64,000 nucleotides of DNA from JAOUEA01 sp041287635 (GTDB lineage: Bacteria > Actinomycetota > UBA4738 > HRBIN12). The stretch spans positions 66,099 to 130,098 of the forward strand of contig JBGGNG010000057.1 of NCBI GenBank assembly GCA_041287635.1, read 5' to 3'. The notes below the pieces were generated by a model that was not told the DNA's origin, did not search any database, and saw only the letters and a program-made list of their open reading frames with translations. How positions within the stretch are numbered: the stretch's first letter is position 1; every line of letters starts with the position of its first letter. Position numbers and translations under genes: made by a program. Below are positions 26,211-33,532 of this stretch, in pieces.

Positions 26211-27637
26211 GGTCGTACGCGCCGCCCTCGGGAAGCATCCCCACGCTCCCCGTGCCGAGTCTCGTCGGGGTCCGGTCCGTGCACATGATCGGCGTCGGGG
26301 GGGCGGGCATGCGCAACCTCGCCCGTCTGCTGCTCGCCCGGGGCATCGAGGTGCGTGGTTCCGACATGAAGGACTCGAAAGGGTTGCGCGAACTGGTCGA
26401 GCCCGGCGCCGAGGTGTGGGTGGGTCACGATCCCACGCGGCTCGGCGCCCCCGACGCGGTGATCATCTCGAGCGCGATCGGCGACGCGAACCCGGAGCTG
26501 CGGGGGGCTCGGGAGCGCGAACTGCCCGTGTGGGCGCGGCAGCAGGCGCTGGCGGCGCTCGCCGCCGGGCATCGCGCCGTGGCCGTCGCCGGCACACACG
26601 GCAAAACGACCACCACCTCGATGATCGCGGTGGTCCTCGAACGGTGTGGACTCGATCCCAGCTACTTGATCGGGGGCGACCTCAACGAGAGCGGCAGCGG
26701 CGCGCGGAGCGGAGCCGGTGACGTCTTCGTCTTCGAGGCCGACGAGAGCGATGGGTCGTTCCTGCTCGCACGTCCCGACGTCGGAGTCGTCACGAACGTG
26801 GATGTCGATCACGTCGACTTCTACCCGGGCGGTCGCGAGGAGATCGAAGCCGCGTTCGGTACGTTCGTCACCGGCTGCGAACGCGTCGTGGCGTGCGGCG
26901 ACGACCCCGGCGTCCGATCCGTGCTCGAGGATGCCGGCGTCCGGGCGATCCGCTACGGCGTCGGTCGAGACAACGACCTCGTGGTCTCGGTCGACGAGCT
27001 CGGTCCCGATGGCGCGGCCGGGCGCATCCACGACGCCGATGGCGCCGAGTCGACCCTGCGGCTGCGCGTGGACGGTGCCCACAATCTGATGAACGCTGCT
27101 GCGGCGGTCGGCGTCGCGACCCTGCTGGGGCTTCCGCTCGACGCCGCCGCGGCCGCCGTCGGCGCGTACGACGGCGTGCACCGCCGGTTCGAACGGCGTG
27201 GCCGGGCGCGCGGTGCCGACTTCTTCGACGACTACGGACACACGCCGACCGAGATGGCGGTCACGATCGAGACGGCCCGGCGTCGACGGCCCGCACGGTT
27301 GATCGCGCTGGTGCAGCCGCACCGCTACTCGCGGGTGCAGGCGCTCTGGCGCGAGCTCGGCGAGAGCGTCGCCGGCGCCGATCTCGTGCTCGTGACCGAT
27401 GTGTACGGCGCCGCTCAGGAGCCGATCCCCGGCGTGACCGGGAGGCTCGTGGTCGACGGCGTCGAGATGGCGTCGCCCTCGACCCCCGTCGTGTACCTGC
27501 CTCACCGCGCCGAGGTGATCGACTTCCTGGATCGAGAGGTGCGCGAAGGCGACCTCGTCGTGACGATGGGCTGCGGCGACGTGTGGATGCTGGCCGACGC
27601 GGCGGTCGAGCGGCTCGGAGGAGGACGCGAGCCATGA
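26207..27637 (+). CDS. murC: UDP-MurNAc:L-alanine ligase MurC
   Basis: The first Mur ligase step, adding L-alanine to UDP-MurNAc. 476 residues. MIGVGGAGMRNLARLLLARG is the UDP-binding start, VAGTHGKTTTTSMIA the ATP loop, FEADESDGSFL the catalytic stretch, and DDYGHTPTEMAVTI the C-terminal block. ATG start overlaps the murG stop (ATGA). A short Pro-rich lead of about 20 residues precedes the conserved domain. Confidence 0.94.
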   Translation: MRSYAPPSGSIPTLPVPSLVGVRSVHMIGVGGAGMRNLARLLLARGIEVRGSDMKDSKGLRELVEPGAEVWVGHDPTRLGAPDAVIISSAIGDANPELRGARERELPVWARQQALAALAAGHRAVAVAGTHGKTTTTSMIAVVLERCGLDPSYLIGGDLNESGSGARSGAGDVFVFEADESDGSFLLARPDVGVVTNVDVDHVDFYPGGREEIEAAFGTFVTGCERVVACGDDPGVRSVLEDAGVRAIRYGVGRDNDLVVSVDELGPDGAAGRIHDADGAESTLRLRVDGAHNLMNAAAAVGVATLLGLPLDAAAAAVGAYDGVHRRFERRGRARGADFFDDYGHTPTEMAVTIETARRRRPARLIALVQPHRYSRVQALWRELGESVAGADLVLVTDVYGAAQEPIPGVTGRLVVDGVEMASPSTPVVYLPHRAEVIDFLDREVREGDLVVTMGCGDVWMLADAAVERLGGGREP

Positions 27638-28563
27638 GTGACATCGCCCGGGCGGAGGCGATCCTGCGCGCGGCATGCGGCGACCGGGTTCGCGCCTCCT
27701 TCGCGATGGCACCGCTCACGACGTTCCGGATCGGCGGGTCCGCGGCCCTGTACCTGGAGCCCGAGTCCGAGGCCGACCTCGCCGCCGCCGCGCAGGCGGT
27801 TGCGGAGGGCGAGATCGCGTTCGTCGTGATCGGGAAGGGATCGAACGTCCTCGTCTCCGATCGCGGGTTCGACGGCCTCGTGATCCGCCTGGGGCGCGGA
27901 TACCGGTGGGCGGCGCGGGACGGGGATCGCCTCACCGCGGGTGGATCGATGCCCCTCCCCGCGCTGGCGGGCGTCGCGCTTCGGCACGCGCTCGAGGGCC
28001 TGGCCTTCGGCGTGGCGATCCCGGCCACGCTCGGGGGAGCGGTGAAGATGAACGCCGGCGCCCACGGGGGACAGATGGCCGACGTCCTCGTCGACATCGA
28101 GGTCTTCCGACTTGAGGACGGGCGCGTGGATCGCGTGCCCGCGGCGGCGGCCGGATTCTCCTATCGCCACTCGGAGCTCCCCTCGGATGCCGTCGTGACG
28201 GGCGCCCGGTTCGAGCTCCGGCCGGGGGATCCGCCCCTGATCCGGGCCGCGATGGACGAGGCCCGCGAGTGGAGGAGACGCACCCAGCCGCTCGCCGAGC
28301 CGAACTGTGGAAGCGTGTTCAAGAACCCGGTCGACGGACATGCCGCGCGATCGATCGAGGAAGCCGGGTTGAAGGGAACCCGGGTCGGCGGCGCGCAGAT
28401 CTCTGTCAAGCACGCGAACTTCATCATCGCTGACGAAGGGGCCCGCGCGGACGACGTCCTGACGCTGATCGACCTGGTGCGCCAGACGGTGCAGGCCCAC
28501 AGCGGCATCGTGCTCGAGCCCGAGGTCCAGCTGATCGGGGGGTTCGATCGTGTCAGCGGATGA
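27634..28563 (+). CDS. murB: UDP-N-acetylenolpyruvoylglucosamine reductase MurB
   Basis: An FAD-dependent reductase that makes UDP-MurNAc from the enolpyruvyl precursor. 309 residues, the shorter type. APLTTFRIGGSAALYLEP starts the FAD domain. VIGKGSNVLVSDRGFDGLVI and FGVAIPATLGGAVKMNAGAH bind flavin. NCGSVFKNP carries the conserved serine, and the final catalytic glutamate is in GIVLEPEVQLIG. ATG overlaps the murC stop, and ftsQ begins inside its last 14 bases. Confidence 0.93.
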   Translation: MSDIARAEAILRAACGDRVRASFAMAPLTTFRIGGSAALYLEPESEADLAAAAQAVAEGEIAFVVIGKGSNVLVSDRGFDGLVIRLGRGYRWAARDGDRLTAGGSMPLPALAGVALRHALEGLAFGVAIPATLGGAVKMNAGAHGGQMADVLVDIEVFRLEDGRVDRVPAAAAGFSYRHSELPSDAVVTGARFELRPGDPPLIRAAMDEAREWRRRTQPLAEPNCGSVFKNPVDGHAARSIEEAGLKGTRVGGAQISVKHANFIIADEGARADDVLTLIDLVRQTVQAHSGIVLEPEVQLIGGFDRVSG

Positions 28564-29449
28564 GCACCGCGCAGCCCATCTGCCCGGGGGTCCCGACCCG
28601 TCGTCGAACACATCTGCCTCGGCGGTGTCGCCGCCCCACATCATGGACGAGGAACGTCGGCGCCGCCTCCGCCCGTGGGCGATCGCCGGGGCGACGGCCG
28701 TCGCGCTGGTGACCGGAACCGTCGCCCTCAGCTATACCCCTGCGTTCGGAGCACGAGTCGTCGAGGTCGAGGGTGAGGAGCGCCTCGCCCCGCGCCAGGT
28801 GATGCGCCTGGCCGGCGTGGACCGCGGCACGAACGTCTTCCACCTCGACACGACCCTCGCAGAGTCTCGACTTGAGGCAGAGCCATGGATCCTCGATGCC
28901 ACGGTCGCCACGAGCCTGCCGGGTACGATCACGATCTCGGTCAGGGAGCGGACACCTGTGCTCATCCTCGTCACGGACGAGACGAGGCGGCTGGTCGCCG
29001 GCGACGGCACCGAGCTCGGGCGCGCGGTGCGAGGTTCCGTCTTCCCCGAGGTGACCGCGACGCTCGGGTCCACGATCGGAAGCACGGAGATCGAGGCCGC
29101 GGGAGAGGTCGTGCAGGCGATGTCCCCAGAGCTGCGTGCGCGCATCGACTCGATCACGGTGGCGCAGGACGGCACGATCACCCTCCTCGTCGACGGCGAC
29201 GTGGAGGTCAGATACGGCACCGTGCACGACACCACGGCGAAGTCCCAGGCGCTCCGCGCGATCCTGCGCTACGCCGACGAGGAGGGGGGAGATCTGCTCT
29301 CCGTGGACCTGTCTGCCACCGCGGCGCCGACGGCGAGATTCGTCGGATCACAACAGCCGCTCTCGGTGCCCGACCCCTCTGCGGACGTGCCCGCCACCGT
29401 GGACGGGGTCGAGGACGATGCCCACGCGTCCCCATCTCCGTCACCTTGA
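28550..29449 (+). CDS. ftsQ: Divisome protein FtsQ/DivIB
   Basis: A bitopic division protein of 299 residues. It has a cytoplasmic tail of about 48 residues, one transmembrane helix (AIAGATAVALVTGTVALSYT), and an external POTRA domain starting VVEVEGEERLAPRQVMRLAGV. A beta domain follows, containing ISVRERTPVLILV. The last 40 residues are low-complexity Pro/Ser/Asp. It scaffolds FtsL/FtsB and FtsI. GTG start lies 14 bases inside murB. It is the last gene before the ftsZ regulatory gap. Confidence 0.9.
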   Translation: MSADEHRAAHLPGGPDPSSNTSASAVSPPHIMDEERRRRLRPWAIAGATAVALVTGTVALSYTPAFGARVVEVEGEERLAPRQVMRLAGVDRGTNVFHLDTTLAESRLEAEPWILDATVATSLPGTITISVRERTPVLILVTDETRRLVAGDGTELGRAVRGSVFPEVTATLGSTIGSTEIEAAGEVVQAMSPELRARIDSITVAQDGTITLLVDGDVEVRYGTVHDTTAKSQALRAILRYADEEGGDLLSVDLSATAAPTARFVGSQQPLSVPDPSADVPATVDGVEDDAHASPSPSP

Positions 29450-29641
29450 CGCGGCTGGAACTGTCATCGACCGAGACAGTCGGGACCAACTCTCGACTTG
29501 ACGGACCTGCTGAGACTTAGTAACTTGCCGGACTCTACGTCATGTAGATATGACAATAACACTATAGTTTACGGTTACGGTTTGGTGGAAGGTACGGCAT
29601 TTCCCCAGGTAGAGCGAGCCTCGGCTCGCGGAGGAAGACAG
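29450..29641 (+). promoter_or_regulatory. AT-rich ftsZ upstream regulatory region
   Basis: These 192 bases hold no gene and include the most AT-rich stretch of the window (about 29515-29590). Visible elements are TTGCCG (29525-29530) with TATGAC (29549-29554) at 18-base spacing as a promoter, and a second -10-like TATAGT at 29563-29568. There is also a hairpin TCTAC-GTCAT-GTAGA (29534-29548), an upstream inverted repeat ACTGTC/GACAGT (29460-29465, 29475-29480), and a tandem ACGGTT repeat at 29571-29582. GGAGGAAGACAG is the ftsZ ribosome-binding site. ftsZ is thus probably transcribed independently of the mur genes. Confidence 0.6.
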
Positions 29642-30814
29642 ATGGACGTTCCCCAGAACTACCTCGCCGTCATCAAGGTGGTCGGGATCGGTGGCGGCGG
29701 CGTGAACGCGGTGAACCGCATGATCGAGGCGGGCCTGCGGGGCGTCGAGTTCATCGCCGTCAACACCGACGCGCAGACCCTGCTGATGTCCGACGCGGAG
29801 GTGAAGCTCGACATCGGACGCGAGACGACCCGTGGACTGGGGGCCGGCTCCGACCCCGAGGTCGGCAAGAACGCCTCCACGGAGCATGCCGATGAGATCG
29901 AGGAGATCCTCAAGGGCGCCGACATGGTCTTCATCACCGCCGGCGAAGGTGGCGGCACCGGGACCGGTGGCGCGCCCGTGGTCGCCGAGGTTGCCCGCGG
30001 ACTCGGGGCGCTGACGATCGGTGTCGTGACCCGTCCCTTCGGCTTCGAAGGTCGCAAGCGCGCGACCCAGGCCGACCTCGGCATCACCGAGCTCAAGAAG
30101 GCGGTCGACACGCTGATCGTCGTGCCGAACGACCGTCTGCTCCAGGTTGCCGATCCCAACATGCCGATGGTCGAGGCTTTCCGCATGGCCGACCAGGTGC
30201 TGTTCCAGGGCGTCGACGGCATCACGTCGTTGATCACGACGCCGGGCCTCATCAACCTCGACTTCGCCGACGTGAAGTCGGTCATGTCGGGCGCGGGGTC
30301 GGCCCTGATGGGCATCGGCCTCGGATCGGGCGCCGACCGGGCGACCGAGGCGTCGAAGGCCGCCATCAGCTCTCCGTTGCTCGAGAGCTCGATCGACGGC
30401 GCGAAGGGGGTCCTGCTTTCGATCGCGGGCCCGACCGACCTGACCCTGCACGAGGTGAACCAGGCGGCCGACGCGATCACGAAGGTCGCTCACCCCGACG
30501 CGAACATCATCTTCGGAGCCGTCGTCGACGACGCACTGGGCGAGGAGGTCCGCGTCACGGTGGTCGCGGCGGGCTTCGACAAGGTGGCCCCGAGCACGAC
30601 GGGCAGCAACCAGTTCGAGTCACGCCTCTCGCGTCTGCTCGAGGAGCCGGTGCGCGGCGAAGGAGAGGAGACCCGCGAGCCGCTCCCGTCGATCCTGGCC
30701 GACGCGGGCGACGACGAGAACGACGTCTTCACCACCGGCGAGCACGAATCGCAGCCGTCGGTGTCGTTCGATGCCGAGGAGGATCTCGATATCCCGGACT
30801 TCCTGAAGAGCTGA
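29642..30814 (+). CDS. ftsZ: Cell division tubulin FtsZ
   Basis: The GTPase that forms the Z-ring; 390 residues. VIKVVGIGGGGVNAVNRMIE starts the nucleotide-binding domain. The tubulin signature GGGTGTGGAP lies at about residues 103-112, and the catalytic T7 loop reads NLDFADVKSVMS. A variable acidic linker leads to the C-terminal docking peptide DLDIPDFLKS, which binds SepF. ATG at 29642 has a clear GGAGG ribosome-binding site. No ftsA is present, as usual in Actinomycetota. Confidence 0.97.
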   Translation: MDVPQNYLAVIKVVGIGGGGVNAVNRMIEAGLRGVEFIAVNTDAQTLLMSDAEVKLDIGRETTRGLGAGSDPEVGKNASTEHADEIEEILKGADMVFITAGEGGGTGTGGAPVVAEVARGLGALTIGVVTRPFGFEGRKRATQADLGITELKKAVDTLIVVPNDRLLQVADPNMPMVEAFRMADQVLFQGVDGITSLITTPGLINLDFADVKSVMSGAGSALMGIGLGSGADRATEASKAAISSPLLESSIDGAKGVLLSIAGPTDLTLHEVNQAADAITKVAHPDANIIFGAVVDDALGEEVRVTVVAAGFDKVAPSTTGSNQFESRLSRLLEEPVRGEGEETREPLPSILADAGDDENDVFTTGEHESQPSVSFDAEEDLDIPDFLKS

Positions 30815-30851
30815 GCGAGCACACCCGCTCCGCGCGGCCCCGTGTGGGCGT

Positions 30852-30922
30852 GGGGGCGGGGAGGTTCCGACGCGAGGAGGCGCCCTTCCCCCGCCTCTTG
30901 GCCGAGAGACCTCCCCGCCCCC
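30852..30922 (+). terminator. Large nested hairpin after ftsZ
   Basis: A perfect 14-base inverted repeat, GGGGGCGGGGAGGT (30852-30865) with its complement at 30909-30922, encloses an inner six-base stem GAGGCG/CGCCTC (30877-30882, 30892-30897). There is no U-run after it. It probably terminates or attenuates ftsZ transcription before yggS, or stabilises the mRNA end. Confidence 0.6.
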
Positions 30923-30983
30923 GTTCTCGTTCCGTGGCGATTCGCCTCGCCGACCGATCGCCCTCGCATGACACGATGACGGC

Positions 30984-31694
30984 ATGACCGTCGGGCGAGA
31001 CGAGGTCGCGCACAACCTGCATGGGATCCAGGCCGCGATCGAACGCGCCTGCGATCGGGCCTCGCGGGACCCCGGGTCGATCCTGTTGGTGGCGGCCGCG
31101 AAGACCCAACCGGTCGAAGCGATCCGATGGGTGGTCGAGGCCGGGGTCACGGCCGTCGGGGAGAACTACGTTCGAGAGCTGCGCGACGTTCGCGATGCGG
31201 TGCCCGGTGCCCGGTGGCATTACATCGGTGCGTTGCAGACGAACTCCGCCCATCACGTGGCCGCCCTCGCCGACGTCGTGGAGACTGTCTCCGGTGAGCG
31301 GGGGACGATGCGGCTCGGACGCCGTGCCGCCGGCCTCGGACGCACCCTCGACGTCCTGATCGAGGTGGACTTCACCGACTCGAGAGTGGGGGTGTCACCC
31401 GACGACGCAGCTCCGTTCGCCGACCTCGTCGCCGGGCTCGAGGGGCTCCGCCTGCGGGGCCTCATGACGATCGCGCCGATCGGGGAGAGCGCCGAAGACG
31501 CCAGGCCGTGGTTCCGCAGGCTCCGAGAGCTGCGGGATGCCATCCGAGAGAACCATCCCGACGTGGTGGACTTGAGCATGGGGATGTCGTTGGATTACGA
31601 AGCTGCAGTAGAGGAAGGCGCTACGATGGTTCGCATCGGAACGGCGCTGTTCGGCCCCCGGGATCGCCCGAGGGATCCGGGCGGAGCGCCGTGA
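30984..31694 (+). CDS. YggS/YlmE-family PLP homeostasis protein
   Basis: A single-domain alanine-racemase-fold protein of 236 residues that binds pyridoxal phosphate. The PLP lysine is in VAAAKTQPVEAIRW near residue 40. VGENYVRELRDV, WHYIGALQTN and LSMGMSLDYEAAVEEGATMVRIGTAL (quoted here by its ends, LSMGMS and VRIGT) are family blocks. It is the usual neighbour of ftsZ and sepF. The ATG is preceded by CACGAT ending six bases upstream with no ribosome-binding site, so it may be leaderless. The laccase-domain gene often found between ftsZ and yggS is absent. Confidence 0.9.
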   Translation: MTVGRDEVAHNLHGIQAAIERACDRASRDPGSILLVAAAKTQPVEAIRWVVEAGVTAVGENYVRELRDVRDAVPGARWHYIGALQTNSAHHVAALADVVETVSGERGTMRLGRRAAGLGRTLDVLIEVDFTDSRVGVSPDDAAPFADLVAGLEGLRLRGLMTIAPIGESAEDARPWFRRLRELRDAIRENHPDVVDLSMGMSLDYEAAVEEGATMVRIGTALFGPRDRPRDPGGAP

Positions 31695-31722
31695 GACGAC
31701 CGATGACACGAGAGGAACGGAG

Positions 31723-32193
31723 ATGGCCGGCGTGTGGAAGAAGACGCTGAACTACCTGGGGCTCGTCGAGGAGGACGAGGATTTCGTCGACGACATGCCC
31801 GAGGCCGACCCGGCGCCGGTGCGACGCATGCGTCCGCAGGCGGTCCGTGAGGTTCCTGCCGAAGCCGAGGGGGTCGTGCGCACGATCGCGTCGCCGCGCC
31901 CCGTGTCCACGGGCATGAGCTCGATCCACAAGTCCGAGCCGAAGCGGTTCAACGAGGCCCGGGAGGTCGCCGACCGGTTCAAGGACGGCACGGCCGTGAT
32001 CATGAACCTGCAGTCGACCGAGGACTCGATCGCGCGCCGCCTGGTCGACTTCGCGAGCGGGCTCGTCTACGGACTCGACGGCAAGATCGAGCTGGTCGCG
32101 AACCGCGTGTACCTGCTCAGCCCCGCCGATGTGGAGGTCTCTGCCGAGGAACGCGAACGCCTCGCCGGCACCGGCTTCTACAACCAGTTCTGA
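31723..32193 (+). CDS. sepF: Z-ring membrane anchor SepF
   Basis: A 156-residue SepF. It has an N-terminal amphipathic membrane-binding helix (MAGVWKKTLNYLGLV), an acidic linker, and the C-terminal DUF552 core with RFNEAREVADRFKDGTAVIM and RRLVDFASGLVYGLDGKIE. In bacteria without FtsA, SepF tethers FtsZ to the membrane and recruits the divisome. GAGAGGAACGGAG gives a good ribosome-binding site. Lies 28 bases after yggS. Confidence 0.94.
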   Translation: MAGVWKKTLNYLGLVEEDEDFVDDMPEADPAPVRRMRPQAVREVPAEAEGVVRTIASPRPVSTGMSSIHKSEPKRFNEAREVADRFKDGTAVIMNLQSTEDSIARRLVDFASGLVYGLDGKIELVANRVYLLSPADVEVSAEERERLAGTGFYNQF

Positions 32194-32248
32194 ACCACGG
32201 CCAGGGCGTCGACCCGGCTCCCGCCCCTGCTGTTAGCCTCTCGACCCG

Positions 32249-32509
32249 ATGAACAGGCTCATCTGCGTCGCGCTCACGCTCGCCTGGGTGATCCTGCTCG
32301 TGCGGGTCATCTTGAGCTGGGTGCAGCTCGCCGGATGGCACCCGCCCGCCACCGGTCCGCTACGCTCCGCTTACGAGCTCTTGTTCGACGTGACCGAGCC
32401 GCCGCTGCGACTGCTTCGTCGCATCATCCCCCCGGCGGGTATGTTCGACCTCTCGGTCGTGGTGGCCTTCATCATCATCTTCGTGTTGCAGACTGCGATC
32501 TGCCGCTGA
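32249..32509 (+). CDS. YggT-family membrane protein
   Basis: A small (86-residue) membrane protein with two hydrophobic segments (residues 3-28 and 66-84) flanking a loop with PLRSAYELLFDVTEPPLRLLR, the YggT family signature. Its exact role is unknown; it always sits between sepF and divIVA and is suspected to help envelope or division function. TAGCCT ends nine bases before the ATG. Followed after 13 bases by divIVA. Confidence 0.88.
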   Translation: MNRLICVALTLAWVILLVRVILSWVQLAGWHPPATGPLRSAYELLFDVTEPPLRLLRRIIPPAGMFDLSVVVAFIIIFVLQTAICR

Positions 32510-32522
32510 CCAGGAGGGGTTC

Positions 32523-33299
32523 ATGGGCAAGAAGGACACAGGACTGGGCGAGGCGGTCGCCGCACCGTCGCGGCTCAGCCCCGCCGACATCCAGCAGAAG
32601 GAGTTCCGCGTCTCGCGCTTCGGCGGCTACAAGATGCGCGACGTCGACGAGTTCCTCGACCAGATCACGGACTCGTTCACCGCGCTGACGAGTGACGTCG
32701 ACCGCCTGCGAGCAAGTGGTGCCTCGCCCGTCGTCGGCTCGCCGGATCTCGGCGACGTCGCCCGTCAGGCCGACGAGATCATCGCGAGGGCTCGAGCCGA
32801 GGCGGCCCGGATCGTCGCGGAGGCTCGCACGACCGCGGCGTCGACGTCCGCCGCGGCCCCGAACGGGCCCCAGGACAAGGCCGCCGTCAACGCCTTCATC
32901 GCTCGGGAGCGTGAGTTCCTCCAGTCGCTCGCCGGGCTCGTGCAGGAGCATGCCGAGACGGTCAAGGGTATGGCGAAGTCCGCGCGGTCGGGTCCCGAGG
33001 CGCCGGCAGCGGATGCCTCCGGACCAGGATCGTCGCGGACGGCGGAGCAGGCGCAGTCCGGTTCGACGGGTACATCCCCCGTAGCAGCAGCGGCGGCAGC
33101 ATCCACGTCGCCTCCTGCCCCCTCGACCCCTGCCGCGCCGTCGCCTGTTGCGCCCGAGGCGACGGCGGAGCCCACCCGGGTGCCCGAGAGCGACGACACC
33201 GTCCGCATCGAGGAGCCGGCCACGGCCGGCGCCACCCGTGGTGACGCCGAGCCTGAAGGTGATCGCTCGCTCCGCGAGCTCTTCTGGGGCGAGGACTGA
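32523..33299 (+). CDS. divIVA: DivIVA/Wag31 polar growth and division protein
   Basis: A coiled-coil scaffold that marks poles and curved membranes. The N-terminal membrane-sensing domain contains LSPADIQQKEF and RVSRFGGYKMRDVDEFLDQI. A heptad-rich helix follows (residues 50-150), then a long low-complexity Ala/Pro/Ser/Thr stretch (about residues 155-240), and the protein ends LRELFWGED. Length 258 is typical for the actinobacterial Wag31 type. AGGAGG precedes the ATG. Confidence 0.92.
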   Translation: MGKKDTGLGEAVAAPSRLSPADIQQKEFRVSRFGGYKMRDVDEFLDQITDSFTALTSDVDRLRASGASPVVGSPDLGDVARQADEIIARARAEAARIVAEARTTAASTSAAAPNGPQDKAAVNAFIAREREFLQSLAGLVQEHAETVKGMAKSARSGPEAPAADASGPGSSRTAEQAQSGSTGTSPVAAAAAASTSPPAPSTPAAPSPVAPEATAEPTRVPESDDTVRIEEPATAGATRGDAEPEGDRSLRELFWGED

Positions 33300-33532
33300 C
33301 GAGACCGGAGGGCGACGACCGCCGGTACGGGCGCGACGTCGCGGGCCGCTACCTCGTGGCGCTCGGCTTCGGGGCCCTCTGCATGGTGAGCCTGGCCCTG
33401 GGCATGGCGATCGAGCGCGGTGCGGCGCTCGTCGGGCTCGCGATCGTCGCCGGTTCGATCGCGCTCGTCGCCCTCGCCGACGGAACGCTCAGGCGCGTGC
33501 GGGCGAGGCGTAGTCCGCGCGCCGCACGGTGA
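33296..33532 (+). CDS. Small two-helix membrane protein after divIVA, CTG start proposed
   Basis: An open frame of 78 codons encodes a charged start (RPEGDDRRYGRDVAG), two hydrophobic helices around ALGFGALCMVSLALGMA and LVGLAIVAGSIALVALA, and a basic end. The composition looks genuine for a membrane protein. Upstream stops leave only CTG at 33296 (overlapping the divIVA TGA as CTGA) or an internal GTG that would remove part of the first helix. It overlaps the 3' end of the convergent ileS gene by 44 bases. Function is unknown. Confidence 0.5.
   Translation: MTRPEGDDRRYGRDVAGRYLVALGFGALCMVSLALGMAIERGAALVGLAIVAGSIALVALADGTLRRVRARRSPRAAR

Noticed and set aside
28605..28618. CGAACACATCTGCC near the ftsQ start as a third LexA box
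   Set aside because: The right half-site GTTC is missing, so it lacks the palindromic core.
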